Origin: DATMGU01 sp035555315
Lineage (GTDB): Bacteria; Pseudomonadota; Alphaproteobacteria; ATCC43930; CGMCC-115725
Length of the DNA: 64,000 bases
Direction: 5' to 3'
Assembly: GCA_035555315.1 (NCBI GenBank)
Contig: DATMGU010000126.1
Span: forward strand, 62,001 to 126,000
Part shown: positions 7,765 through 16,569 of the stretch, one piece after another
Layout of the letters: every line of letters starts with the position of its first letter
Position numbering within the stretch: the first letter of the stretch is position 1
Notes under the pieces: generated by a model
Seen by the model: only the letters and a program-made list of their open reading frames with translations
What the model was told of the DNA's origin: nothing
Databases searched by the model: none
Made by a program: the position numbers and the translations under genes

Positions 7765-8133
7765 ATGCGCAAACCACTCCTCGTCCTGCTGTTCGGCCTC
7801 CTGGTCGGACTCGTCTCCCGCGACGCCGAAGCACATGCCCAGTTGCGGGCGTCCGACCCAGCGGTCGGCAGCACGGTCAGCGCCTCGCCCGCGCAAATCC
7901 GGCTGGTCTTCAGCGAGGGCATCGAGCCGAAATTCTCCGGCGTCGCGATCACCGACGCCGATGGGAAAACCGTCGACGCGGCCCCCTTGGCACTCGATCC
8001 GGCCGATCGCAAGCAGGTTGTCGTCGCCCTGCCGAGCCCCCTCGCCCCCGGCACCTACAAGGTCGCCTGGCATGTCGTCTCGGTCGACACCCACAAGACC
8101 CAAGGAGCGTTCACCTTCACCATCAAACCATGA
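7765..8133 (+). CDS. copC: CopC-type periplasmic copper-binding protein
   Basis: A 122-residue periplasmic protein. Signal peptidase probably cuts after AEA, making His24 (HAQL) the mature N-terminus. That residue, with Asp108 and His110 (SVDTHKTQG), forms the conserved Cu(II) brace of CopC proteins. The Met-rich Cu(I) site of plasmid-borne CopC is absent, so this is the one-site Cu(II) class. Core signatures include ASDPAVGSTVSASP, IRLVFSEGIEP and the C-terminal GAFTFTI strand. It likely delivers or sequesters Cu(II) with CopD, encoded 27 bp downstream. The ribosome site GGAGG lies at the end of the barrel gene, which supports one operon. Confidence 0.93.
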   Translation: MRKPLLVLLFGLLVGLVSRDAEAHAQLRASDPAVGSTVSASPAQIRLVFSEGIEPKFSGVAITDADGKTVDAAPLALDPADRKQVVVALPSPLAPGTYKVAWHVVSVDTHKTQGAFTFTIKP

Positions 8134-8160
8134 CATCGAACCAGGTATCGAGGACGCCCC

Positions 8161-9045
8161 ATGGCTGAGGCTCTGATCGCCTCGCGCCTGGTGCAGTTCG
8201 TCACGGTGATGGCTCTGTTCGGCACCGCCCTGTTCCCGTACTACGCGGGAACAGGGCGGTCGCCCACCGGGTTTGGCCGGATACCGTCGCGGTGGCTGGC
8301 CGGCCTCGCCCTGCTCTCGGCGCTGGCCTGGCTGTTGTGCGAGGCGGCCAGCATGGGCGATGGCTGGGCGGCGGTGATCGATGGAGAGATCATCCGCACC
8401 GTGTTGCTGGACACCGAATTCGGCCATGTCTGGCTGGTACGGCTGGCGCTCTGTGCCGGATTGCTGGCGGGCCTCTGGTGGCCTGGGACGAGCCAGTTGC
8501 CATCGATGATGCTGTCCGGCCTGCTGCTGGCCAGCCTCGCCGGTACCGGGCATGCGGCGATGGACGACGGGATACCGGGCCTGGCGCACCGAGCCAATCA
8601 AGTCACGCATCTGCTGGCGGCCGGCATCTGGCTGGGTGGACTACTGCCCCTGGCCGGGTTGGTCGGCCGATCGCTTGCCACCGGCAGGACAGAGCTCGCC
8701 ACCATCGCGCTGCGGCGGTTCTCGCGCGTCGGCTATGGTGCGGTGGCGTTGCTGATCCTGACCGGCGCCGTCAATAGCTGGTTCCTGGTCGGCACCTGGC
8801 GGAACCTGTCGGCGACCGATTACGGCCGCTTGCTGCTGGTCAAACTCGCCCTGTTCACGGCGATGGTAGTCCTGGCGACCGTCAACCGCTTTCGCCTGCT
8901 GCCCCGGCTGACGACTCCAAGGGTCGATACCCTCGTAGACTTCCGCCGAACCATCGCCGCCGAACTGATGCTGGGCCTGTTGATTCTGGCCGTGATCAGC
9001 GTGCTGGGCACCTGGGCGCCCGCCGGCTATGGACCAGCATCATGA
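8161..9045 (+). CDS. copD: CopD-type inner-membrane copper protein
   Basis: A 294-residue polytopic protein with about eight hydrophobic segments. The CopD domain is seen in the C-terminal half: HRANQVTHLLAAGIWLGGLL, then TELATIALRRFSRVGYGAVALL and GRLLLVKLALFTAMVVLATVN, with conserved His/Trp/Arg. It works with CopC, probably in copper uptake or transfer across the cytoplasmic membrane. ATG 8161 follows copC by 27 bp. Codons 22-34 contain a perfect 15-bp inverted repeat (see 8224-8260), unusual for coding DNA. The pcuC-type gene follows after 39 bp, which contains a T-run but no clear stem. Confidence 0.9.
   Translation: MAEALIASRLVQFVTVMALFGTALFPYYAGTGRSPTGFGRIPSRWLAGLALLSALAWLLCEAASMGDGWAAVIDGEIIRTVLLDTEFGHVWLVRLALCAGLLAGLWWPGTSQLPSMMLSGLLLASLAGTGHAAMDDGIPGLAHRANQVTHLLAAGIWLGGLLPLAGLVGRSLATGRTELATIALRRFSRVGYGAVALLILTGAVNSWFLVGTWRNLSATDYGRLLLVKLALFTAMVVLATVNRFRLLPRLTTPRVDTLVDFRRTIAAELMLGLLILAVISVLGTWAPAGYGPAS
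8224..8260 (+). repeat. Perfect 15-bp inverted repeat inside copD
   Basis: ACCGCCCTGTTCCCG (8224-8238) is followed by a 7-nt loop TACTACG and the exact reverse complement CGGGAACAGGGCGGT (8246-8260). It lies 64 bases after the copD start codon, so the copD mRNA can form a very stable hairpin near its 5' end. The encoded peptide there (ALFPYYAGTGRS) is not itself remarkable. Confidence 0.85.
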
Positions 9046-9084
9046 CTATCCCTTTTTTTCCGTCCCACAGATGAGGAAGCCTCG

Positions 9085-9612
9085 ATGATGTGCCGTGTAT
9101 TCCGGGCCCTCGCCCTAACGATCCTAACCGCCCTGTCACTTCCAACAGCCCTGTCGAGTCCGGCTTGGGCGCAAACCGCGATGTCACCGACCGTCGCCGT
9201 CGATCAAGTATGGTCGCGCGCGACGCCGAAAAGCGCCAGCACGGCCGCCATCTACATGACGCTGACGAATAAAGGCCCGGCGGATGATCGGCTGATCGCC
9301 GCGGCGACGCCGGTGGCGGGTAGCGCCGGGCTGCACGAGATGACCGTCGATGCGAACAACGTCATGAAGATGCGGCAGATCGACGGCATCGAGGTCAAGA
9401 CCGGTGGCAGCACCACCCTGAAGCCGGGTGGGCTGCACGTCATGCTGGAGGGCCTCAAGGCGCCGCTTCAGGCCGGGCAGAGCTTCCCGGTGACGCTGAC
9501 CTTCGAGAAGGCGGGCACCATCCAGGTCACCGCGATCGTGCAAGGCGCCGGGGCCGCCACACCCCCATCGATGGGCGGCCACGACATGAGCGGGATGAGC
9601 AAAAGCCCCTAA
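9085..9612 (+). CDS. PCu(A)C-type periplasmic copper chaperone
   Basis: A 175-residue periplasmic protein with a signal peptide (residues about 1-29, ending SPAWAQ). The Cu(I) site matches H(M)X10MX21HXM: His84, Met96, His118 and Met120. These chaperones hand Cu(I) to the CuA/CuB centres of cytochrome oxidase. A C-terminal tail with Met and His (GGHDMSGMSKSP) could add metal affinity. The start ATG 9085 is followed directly by a second ATG (9088) and preceded by GAGGAAG. The stop TAA 9610-9612 is also the target site of the MITE copy that follows, so the insertion left the protein unchanged. It closes the copper operon. Confidence 0.9.
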   Translation: MMCRVFRALALTILTALSLPTALSSPAWAQTAMSPTVAVDQVWSRATPKSASTAAIYMTLTNKGPADDRLIAAATPVAGSAGLHEMTVDANNVMKMRQIDGIEVKTGGSTTLKPGGLHVMLEGLKAPLQAGQSFPVTLTFEKAGTIQVTAIVQGAGAATPPSMGGHDMSGMSKSP

Positions 9613-9776
9613 GAGACCGTTTGAGAACACGGTCGGGTCGGTCCAGCGGGTCTTTTTCGGGTCGGGAGCGTCAGCCGCTTGCCACGATGTCCCAGCATCG
9701 TGGCTGCGCGACCTCCTTCCCGACCCGAAAAATCCCTCGCCGGCCCTCCGCCGCCGCATTCTCAAACGGTCTCTAA
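9610..9776. mobile_element. MITE-like element, copy 2 (161 bp) with TAA target duplication
   Basis: The element occupies 9613-9773 with the same ends as copy 1 (GAGACCGTTTGAGAA... / ...TTCTCAAACGGTCTC), nearly the same interior and the same orientation. It is flanked by TAA at 9610-9612 and 9774-9776; the left TAA is the stop codon of the copper chaperone gene. Copies 1 and 2 bracket the barrel-copC-copD-chaperone set. Each copy has its own matching 3-bp duplication, which argues for two separate insertions rather than movement of the whole block. Confidence 0.88.
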
Positions 9777-9797
9777 GCAGCCCGGACTGAGCCGCGC

Positions 9798-11234
9798 CTA
9801 TCGCACCATCGGCGCGTAACCCAGGACCGCCTTGGTCTCCAGGAATTCGGCGAGGCCGAACGCACCGTATTCCCGGCCATTGCCCGACTGCTTGTAGCCG
9901 CCGAACGGTGCCGCGGTATCCCAGCCGGGATAGTTCAGATGCACATTGCCGGCGCGCATCTCCCGCGCGACCCGCCTTGCGTTCTCGATATCGCTGGACT
10001 GCACATAGGCGGCCAGACCATAGACCGTGTCATTGGCCAGTTCGATCACCTCCGCCTCGGTCTCGTAGATCAGGATCGACAATACGGGGCCAAAGATTTC
10101 CTCGCGCGCGATGGTCATGTCCGGTCGCACCCGGGCGAAGATGGTCGGCCGGACGTAATAGCCCCGGTCGAGGCCATCCGGCCGGCCGGGGCCGCCGGCG
10201 ACCAGTTCGGCCCCCTCGGCGAGGCCGCTCTCGATCAACCGCTGGATCTTGTCGTATTGCACCCGGCTGACGACCGGCCCCAGCACCGTATCCTCGGCAT
10301 CGGCGGGCCCGACCTTGTAGCGTTCCGCCACCGTGCGGGCGATGCCGATGGCCTCGTCGATCTGGCTCGCATGGACGTACATCCGGGTCGGTGCGCTGCA
10401 GGATTGTCCGCTGTTGGAAAAGCAGCCGCGGATGCCCTTGGTCACGGCTTGGCGCAGATCGACATCCGGCAGCAGGATATTGGCCGATTTGCCGCCCAAC
10501 TCCTGATGCACCCGCTTCACCGTCTCGGCACCGGCCTTGGCCACCAGGATACCGGCGCGGGTCGAGCCGGTGAACGACACCATATCGACATCCGGATGGC
10601 GGGAGAGCGCCTCGCCGACGGTCGGGCCGTCGCCATTCACCAGGTTGAACACACCCTTCGGCACGCCCGCCTCGTGCAGCACCTCGGCGAAGCGGATCGC
10701 GTTCAGCGGCGCCACCTCGCTCGGCTTCAACACCATGGTGCAGCCGGCGGCGAGCGCCGGGCCGACCTTGCAGACAATCTGGTTGATCGGCCAGTTCCAG
10801 GGCGTGATCAAGCCACAAACGCCGATCGGCTCATAGGCGATCAAGGTGCTCCCGCGCAGGCTTTCGAACTCGAACTGTTCCAGCACCTCGACCATCTTTT
10901 CGAGATGCGCCACGCCGGTCGCGGCCTGCTCGTCATGGGCGAATCCGAGGGGTGCGCCCATCTCGCGCGACAGCGTCCGGGCGATCTCGTCATACTGCGC
11001 CTTGAACGCGTCGATCACCCTGCGCAGCAGCGCCACCCGCTCCACCCGGCTGGTGCGGGCGAAGGCGGGGAACGCGGCCTTCGCCGCCGCCACGGCTCGG
11101 TCGACATCCGCCGCACCGCCCATTGCGATCGTGGCGAAGGCCTCCTCGGTCGAGGGATCGATCACGTCGAGCCGGGCCGGCGTCAGCGGATCGACCCAAG
11201 CGCCATCGATGTAAAATTGCCGTTCATGCGCCAT
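9798..11234 (-). CDS. NAD(P)-dependent aldehyde dehydrogenase
   Basis: A 478-residue cytosolic enzyme of the ALDH superfamily that oxidises an aldehyde to the acid. Visible hallmarks: PWNWPINQ (about residues 148-155), the coenzyme loop FTGSTRAG, the general base Glu in QELGGKSANI, and the nucleophilic Cys in FSNSGQSCSAP. The PTIF...EEIFGPVLS block and PFGGYKQSGNGREYG near the C-terminus complete the family pattern. Substrate is not obvious. The closeness to sarcosine/betaine genes makes betaine aldehyde or formaldehyde-related roles possible but unproven. It is divergent from the permease at 11362, so the 127-bp spacer probably carries both promoters. Confidence 0.9.
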   Translation of the reverse strand: MAHERQFYIDGAWVDPLTPARLDVIDPSTEEAFATIAMGGAADVDRAVAAAKAAFPAFARTSRVERVALLRRVIDAFKAQYDEIARTLSREMGAPLGFAHDEQAATGVAHLEKMVEVLEQFEFESLRGSTLIAYEPIGVCGLITPWNWPINQIVCKVGPALAAGCTMVLKPSEVAPLNAIRFAEVLHEAGVPKGVFNLVNGDGPTVGEALSRHPDVDMVSFTGSTRAGILVAKAGAETVKRVHQELGGKSANILLPDVDLRQAVTKGIRGCFSNSGQSCSAPTRMYVHASQIDEAIGIARTVAERYKVGPADAEDTVLGPVVSRVQYDKIQRLIESGLAEGAELVAGGPGRPDGLDRGYYVRPTIFARVRPDMTIAREEIFGPVLSILIYETEAEVIELANDTVYGLAAYVQSSDIENARRVAREMRAGNVHLNYPGWDTAAPFGGYKQSGNGREYGAFGLAEFLETKAVLGYAPMVR

Positions 11235-11361
11235 GCGTCACCTTTTGGTCATAGGGTGTTGGTCAAAAAAGGGGGAAGCCGCGCGTCGGCTGGCCATCGC
11301 GCGACCCAGCCTCTAGGGTGCCCTGAATGAGGCAGATCAACCGGTTCAGGGGACCATTCGG

Positions 11362-12627
11362 GTGAGCGGAATTTTCGGCGACGCGGCGGCCAAGCCGGCA
11401 ACGACGGCCGCACCCTATCTGCGGCTGAGCGCCGTCATCCTGGGCATCACGGTCTTCCAGCTCGGCAATGGCGTGCTGCAAACCTATCTGCCGATCCGGC
11501 TGATCGTCGAGCACTACCCGGATATCGCCGTCGGCTTGATGGCGACGACCCATTCGATCGGCTTTCTGGTCTGTTGCCTGATCGCGCCGCGCATCATCCA
11601 TTCGATCGGCCATATCCGGGCGTTCGCCGCGTTCAGCGGGGCCATGGCGGCGATCGCCCTGGCCTTCGCCGGCTGGGTCGACCCGGTGCCGTGGGTCATT
11701 CTGCGGCTGGTCACCGGATTTTGCTCGGGCGGCGTGTTCACGGTGATCGAAAGCTGGCTGAACGATGGAGCATCGACCCGCGAGCGCGGCCGAATCCTCA
11801 GCATCTACATGGTGAGCGTGAAGCTGTCCTATGCCGCCGGCCAATTGCTGCTGACGACCGGCGATCCGCATAGCTTCGCGTTCTTCATGATCGCCAGTGC
11901 CGCGTATTCCGTCTGCCTGATCCCGGTCAGCGCCACCCGCGCCAGCAGTCCGATGATGGTCGGCACCAAGCGGATGGGTATCGCCGAGGTCTATCGGACG
12001 ACACCGGCGGCGGCGATCGGCTGCTTCGCCGCAGGGCTGGTCACCTCGGCGGTGGTCAATATCGGCCCGGCCTATGGCACAGAGATCAACATCGCGACCG
12101 GCGACATCGCCATCCTGATGGCGGCGATGCAGATCGGCGGGTTGGTGATGCAATGGCCGCTGGGCGCCTTGTCCGACCGCATCGATCGGCGCTGGGTGAT
12201 GGCCGGCGCGTCGGGTGCCGTCGCCCTGGTCTCGTTGGTGGTCGCCACCAATACCGGCTGGTCCACCTGGATCTTGGCCCTGCTGCTGGCGTTGTGGGGC
12301 GGTTTCGCCCTGTCGCTCTACGCGCTCGCCATCGCCCATGCCAACGACTTCGCCGATAAAGACCAGACCGTCTCGCTGGCCAGCACCCTGTTGATGATCT
12401 GGGCATTGGGCTCGGTGATCGGCCCGCTGTTGGCGACGTCGGTCATGGCGCAGGTCGGGCCCGCGGGGTTGTTTCTGTACTCCGCCATCGTCAGCCTGAT
12501 CCTGGCCGGTTTCGTGCTCTGGCGCCGGACCCGCCGGGCGGCCGTGCCGGCCGAGCAACGCGCGCCCTACGCCTATGCGCCGACGACCAGCCCGATCGCG
12601 AACAAGCTGCGGCCGCCGGGGGCCTAG
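11362..12627 (+). CDS. MFS permease, YcaD-like
   Basis: A 421-residue inner-membrane protein with about 12 hydrophobic segments. The motif A-like loop is degenerate in the first half (IAPRIIHSIGHIRAF) and good in the second (WPLGALSDRIDRRWVM). GGVFTVIESWLNDGAS resembles the IESWLN signature of the YcaD subgroup of MFS carriers, whose substrates are poorly known. Translation starts at GTG 11362. The C-terminal tail (about 30 residues) is cytosolic and Arg/Pro-rich. Its stop (12625-12627) overlaps the soxG stop on the other strand by two bases, so transcription of the two runs head-on. An amine or amino-acid substrate is an inference from context only. Confidence 0.82.
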   Translation: MSGIFGDAAAKPATTAAPYLRLSAVILGITVFQLGNGVLQTYLPIRLIVEHYPDIAVGLMATTHSIGFLVCCLIAPRIIHSIGHIRAFAAFSGAMAAIALAFAGWVDPVPWVILRLVTGFCSGGVFTVIESWLNDGASTRERGRILSIYMVSVKLSYAAGQLLLTTGDPHSFAFFMIASAAYSVCLIPVSATRASSPMMVGTKRMGIAEVYRTTPAAAIGCFAAGLVTSAVVNIGPAYGTEINIATGDIAILMAAMQIGGLVMQWPLGALSDRIDRRWVMAGASGAVALVSLVVATNTGWSTWILALLLALWGGFALSLYALAIAHANDFADKDQTVSLASTLLMIWALGSVIGPLLATSVMAQVGPAGLFLYSAIVSLILAGFVLWRRTRRAAVPAEQRAPYAYAPTTSPIANKLRPPGA

Positions 12628-13217
12628 GTCGCCGCGAATTCCCGCATCCCGTCAGTCAGCATCTCCCAAAGCGTCAGGGCGAAGCCCCGATAGACCAGCA
12701 GATCGGCACCCTCGCCGCTCGGCAGGACATGCAGCGTCACGGCGATCCGGCCGAACATCGTCTGCACCGAGCTTCCCGGCGGCAAGGTCTTCGGATGCAG
12801 GTCGATGCGCACGCCCTTGGCGAGGAGATCCCGCCAGGCCGGCCCGGTCAGGCGCACCACGCTGCGCGCCTGGCTGAGATCGACCAAGGCGGCATCATTC
12901 CCGCCGATGCGCGACGCGACGCGGGCGCTGAGCGCCTCGATCGGCTCGGCCGCGACGACCAGCCAGCGGCCTGGGCCTGCGGCATGCAACCCCAAGCCAT
13001 CAGCCCCGGTCGCCCGGTTGGCCGCCGCTGTTTCGAGACCCAGAGCCTCCGCCAGACGATTGCCCAGCGCCGCGTCACCGCCGGGCAGCGCCGCGACCTG
13101 GAGCAAGGCGAGACCCGCGCGCTCGACGATGGCGATGCGATCGGAAAGCGGCGCGGCCTGGGCCGTCGCCAACGCGCCGCGGCGCGTCGGTGGCTCGATC
13201 TCGGCAAGCTCAGCCAT
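12624..13217 (-). CDS. soxG: Sarcosine oxidase gamma subunit
   Basis: A 197-residue subunit of heterotetrameric sarcosine oxidase with a GcvT-like fold; it lacks cofactor motifs and is thought to be structural. Signatures include DLSQARSVVRLTGPAWRDLL and KGVRIDLHPKTLPPGSS, then a C-terminal VYRGFALTLWEML. ATG 13217 is chosen because it overlaps the soxA stop in ATGGCTGA, the classic coupling of these genes. An ATG 24 bases upstream would give a larger overlap. Last gene of soxBDAG. Confidence 0.9.
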   Translation of the reverse strand: MAELAEIEPPTRRGALATAQAAPLSDRIAIVERAGLALLQVAALPGGDAALGNRLAEALGLETAAANRATGADGLGLHAAGPGRWLVVAAEPIEALSARVASRIGGNDAALVDLSQARSVVRLTGPAWRDLLAKGVRIDLHPKTLPPGSSVQTMFGRIAVTLHVLPSGEGADLLVYRGFALTLWEMLTDGMREFAAT

Positions 13218-16200
13218 GAAGTCTCGTCCCCTCCGGATCATAGAAGAACGGCGAGACCACGCGCACCTCGACGGCGCTGTCGTTCAACGGGAAGGCCGCG
13301 AACAGAGTCTCGCCCAGCCGCTCGGCGCCGCGTTCCAAGAAGGCGAGCGCGATCGGATGGCCCAAGGTCGGGCTGACCGCCACCGAGGCGACATGGCCTT
13401 GCAAGGCGACCGGCGGCGGTGCGTAGGGGTCGGCCACAAGTTGCGCCCCGCCGCGCAACGGTGTCACACCATCGACCGGCACCAACCCGACGAGACGTTG
13501 CCGATTGGGATCGGCGAGGCAAGGCCGACCCAGGAGACGGCCGCCGATGAAGCGCTTTTTCTTGCTGACCATCCGGCCGAGACCGAGATCGGCCGCGGTG
13601 GTGGTGCCATTGAGTTCGGGTCCGGCGACATGGCCCTTTTCGATGCGCATGATGCCCATCGCCTCGGTGCCATAGGGCATGATGCCCTGCGCCGCGCCGG
13701 CGGCCAGCACCGCCTCCCAGACCGCCTCGCCCCAATCGGCGGGCACGGCGATCTCATAGGCCAATTCGCCGGAGAAGCTCATCCGGAAGACCCGCGCCGG
13801 CACCCCGGCGACGCGGCCCTCGCACACACCCATATGCGGCAGGTCCGCCGCCGCGAAGCCGGACAGCACCGTCTCCAGCACGGCCCGACTATTCGGCCCT
13901 GCCAGGGCCATCACCGCCCATTGCTCGGTGATCGAAGCGACCTGCACACGCAGCTCCGGCCAAACAACCTGGAGGTAATATTCCATATCGGCCATCACCG
14001 CGCCGGCCTTGGCGGTGGTGGTGGTGACATAGAATTGGGTCTCACCGATCCGAGAGGTCGTGCCGTCATCGGCGACGATCCCGTCCTCGCGCAGCATCAG
14101 GTGATAGCGCGCCTTGCCGACCGGCAGGTTGCCGATCGTATTGGCGCAGAGCCGGTCGAGGAATTCGGCGGCATCCGGCCCCTGGACATCGATCTTGCCC
14201 AGGGTCGAGACATCGACCAGGCCGACCGCTTGCCGAACGTTAAGCGTCTCGCGCGTGATCGCGACAGCTGGCGTCTCGCCCGGCCGGACGTAATATTTGG
14301 GCCGCAACCAGAGCCCGGCCTCGGTGAACGCCGCCCCCTGCCGCTCGTGCCAGGCATGCATCGGGGTCCGGCGGACCGGCTGGAAATGCTTGCCGAGCTC
14401 GCGGCCGGTGACGGTGCCGAAGGCGATCGGCGTATAGGGCGGCCGGAATGTGGTGGTGCCGACCTCGGGTATCGACTTGCCGCGCAGCCCCGCCATCAGC
14501 GCCAGGCCGTTCATGTTGCTGGTCTTGCCCTGGTCGGTGCCCATGCCGAGCGTGGTGTAGCGTTTCAGATGCTCGACCGAGCGGTAGCCTTCTCGCGCCG
14601 CGAGGCCGATGTCATTCGCGGTCACGTCGTCCTGGATATCGACGAAGCGCTTGCCATGGGCACCCTTGGCGGCCGGCACTTCCCAGAGCGGTACCAGCGG
14701 CGTTTCGATGTCGGGCTCGATCGCCGGCACCGCCGGGCGGCGGCCGGTCGTGAACCCGGCGGCGCCGGCCGCGGCGGCACCCGCCGCGAAGCCCTGTGAG
14801 ATGCAAGCATCGAGCGCGAAGGCGCCGGTGGTCGAGCCGGCGGAATGCAGCCGCTGCTTGCCCTGGCCGGGGACGAAAGCGTGTACCGCCTCGTCGAATT
14901 TGAGCTTGCCGCCGGATTGCGAGAACAGATGCACCGACGGCGTCCAGCCGCCGGAGGACGCGACCAGGTCGCAGGCGATCCGCCGGCCCGGCCGGTCGAG
15001 ATCGCCAACCGGGCGGATCTCGACCCCGGTGACCGCGAGCTTGCCCTTGACGGCGGCCACCGCCTGGCCGGTCAGGATCTCGATGCCCTTGGCGCGAACC
15101 AGGCTCGCGAGCGGACCGCCGCCGCCCGGACGGATATCGACGACCGCGGCGACGGTGGCACCGGCATCGCTGAGATCTAGGGCCGTGCGATAGGCATCGT
15201 CGTTGTTGGTGAACACGACCGCCCGCTCGCCGGGCTTGACCGCGTATTGATTGACATAGGCGCGCGCCGCCGAGGCCAGCATGACACCCGGCAGGTCGTT
15301 GCCGGCGAAGACCAGCGGCCGCTCGATGGCACCCTGGGCCAGCACGACCTCGCGGGCCTGCACGGTCCAGAGCCGCTGGCGGGGCAGGTTGCCCCCCGGG
15401 GTGGGCGCATGATCGATCACCCGTTCGACCAAGCCGATATTGTTGTGGTCGTAATAGCCGAAGGCGGTGGTGCGAGAAAGAATCGTCACCTCAGGCAACG
15501 CCGCCAGGCCGCGCATCGCTGCATCGACCCAGGTCAGTGCCGGCGCGCCATCGATCGACCGACGCTCGCGGCACAGCGAGCCGCCGAAATCCGCGCGCTC
15601 GTCGACCAGCATGACCCGGGCGCCGGTCTCGGCGGCGGCGAGGGCGGCGGCGATGCCGGCGGGACCGCCGCCGACCACCAGCACATCGCAATGCGCCGAC
15701 CGCCGCTCGTACCGGTCCGGATCCGGCAAATCGGGCGAGATGCCGAGACCCGCCGCCCGGCGAATCACCTTCTCATAGGTCATCCAGAGCCGCGGCGGCC
15801 ACATGAAGGTCTTGTAGTAGAACCCAGCCGGGAAGAACGGCGATAGCAGCCCTGTCGTCGCCATCACGTCGAATTTCAACGACGGCCAACGGTTCTGGCT
15901 ATCGGCGGTGAGGCCATCGAACAGCTCGACCATGGTCGCCCGCGTGTTCGGTTCGGCCCGGTCGCCCTTGCCCAGGCGAACCAGGGCGTTCGGCTCCTCC
16001 GGCCCGGCACTGTAGATGCCGCGCGGCCGGTGATACTTGAAGCTGCGGCCGACCAGCCGCACGCCATTGGCGAGCAGCGCCGAGGCCAGGGTATCACCCT
16101 GGCAGCCGGCATAGGAGACACCGTCGAAGCTGAAAGCCAGGTCCGTCGATCGATCGATCAGCCCGCCGCTCGCCACCCTGTATGGCTGTACCGCCGCGCC

Positions 16201-16266
16201 GGAAGCGGGCGTGCGGGCGGGTCGGTCGAAAGCGACGGCGGTGCCACCGACGGTATCCGCCGTCAT
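13210..16266 (-). CDS. soxA: Sarcosine oxidase alpha subunit
   Basis: A 1018-residue subunit of the FAD/FMN/NAD sarcosine oxidase that oxidises sarcosine to glycine, passing the methyl group to tetrahydrofolate. Domain order: N-terminal 2Fe-2S-ferredoxin-like fold without full Cys set (VSYAGCQGDTLASALLANG, residues about 50-70); NAD-binding pyridine-nucleotide fold (VLVVGGGPAGIAAALAAAE near 196-214); a second nucleotide loop; and a C-terminal GcvT folate domain from about 620 (VDVSTLGKIDVQGPDAAEFLDR, then GTEAMGIMRIEKGH). Full family length (about 1000). The start overlaps the soxD stop by 4 bases (ATGA) and the end overlaps soxG by 8. Confidence 0.95.
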   Translation of the reverse strand: MTADTVGGTAVAFDRPARTPASGAAVQPYRVASGGLIDRSTDLAFSFDGVSYAGCQGDTLASALLANGVRLVGRSFKYHRPRGIYSAGPEEPNALVRLGKGDRAEPNTRATMVELFDGLTADSQNRWPSLKFDVMATTGLLSPFFPAGFYYKTFMWPPRLWMTYEKVIRRAAGLGISPDLPDPDRYERRSAHCDVLVVGGGPAGIAAALAAAETGARVMLVDERADFGGSLCRERRSIDGAPALTWVDAAMRGLAALPEVTILSRTTAFGYYDHNNIGLVERVIDHAPTPGGNLPRQRLWTVQAREVVLAQGAIERPLVFAGNDLPGVMLASAARAYVNQYAVKPGERAVVFTNNDDAYRTALDLSDAGATVAAVVDIRPGGGGPLASLVRAKGIEILTGQAVAAVKGKLAVTGVEIRPVGDLDRPGRRIACDLVASSGGWTPSVHLFSQSGGKLKFDEAVHAFVPGQGKQRLHSAGSTTGAFALDACISQGFAAGAAAAGAAGFTTGRRPAVPAIEPDIETPLVPLWEVPAAKGAHGKRFVDIQDDVTANDIGLAAREGYRSVEHLKRYTTLGMGTDQGKTSNMNGLALMAGLRGKSIPEVGTTTFRPPYTPIAFGTVTGRELGKHFQPVRRTPMHAWHERQGAAFTEAGLWLRPKYYVRPGETPAVAITRETLNVRQAVGLVDVSTLGKIDVQGPDAAEFLDRLCANTIGNLPVGKARYHLMLREDGIVADDGTTSRIGETQFYVTTTTAKAGAVMADMEYYLQVVWPELRVQVASITEQWAVMALAGPNSRAVLETVLSGFAAADLPHMGVCEGRVAGVPARVFRMSFSGELAYEIAVPADWGEAVWEAVLAAGAAQGIMPYGTEAMGIMRIEKGHVAGPELNGTTTAADLGLGRMVSKKKRFIGGRLLGRPCLADPNRQRLVGLVPVDGVTPLRGGAQLVADPYAPPPVALQGHVASVAVSPTLGHPIALAFLERGAERLGETLFAAFPLNDSAVEVRVVSPFFYDPEGTRLHG

Positions 16267-16532
16267 GACGTCTCTCCTGCCGTCTGGGCCAGCGCGGTCG
16301 CATACACCTCATGGGTGAGGGTATCGCGCTCGACCCGGATCCAGGCACGGCAGCCGCCGGTATGCTGCCAATGCTCCGCGGTCCGGCCACGCGGGTTGTC
16401 GCGCAGGAAGACGTAATCGACGAAAACCTGATCGGGCACCTCGGCGGTGTCGGCCGGGCGGGCGGCGGCGTCGCGCCCATAGGTGAATTCGGCGATGTCA
16501 CGGTCGCCGCACCAGGGACAGCGGATCAGCAT
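16263..16532 (-). CDS. soxD: Sarcosine oxidase delta subunit
   Basis: An 89-residue zinc subunit. The N-terminal MLIRCPWCGDRDIAEF supplies the Cys pair CPWC. HWQHTGGCRAWIRVERDT supplies the remaining His/Cys region. ATG 16532 is selected because the family begins directly with M-x-I-x-C-P-x-C-G; an upstream in-frame extension would be unusual. The stop overlaps the soxA start (ATGA), and the soxB stop lies 37 bp upstream. Confidence 0.93.
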   Translation of the reverse strand: MLIRCPWCGDRDIAEFTYGRDAAARPADTAEVPDQVFVDYVFLRDNPRGRTAEHWQHTGGCRAWIRVERDTLTHEVYATALAQTAGETS

Positions 16533-16569
16533 CGGGCGGCTTTCGATACGGGAGACGATACGGAATGGA

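Noticed and set aside
6541..9776. Composite transposon carrying the copper genes
   Set aside because: Each flanking MITE has its own matched 3-bp duplication (TTA vs TAA), which fits independent insertions; no duplication surrounds the whole block.
12805..14799. Long plus-strand frame across soxG/soxA
   Set aside because: Arg/Ala/Gly-rich shadow of the sox genes; soxA motifs are intact on the other strand.
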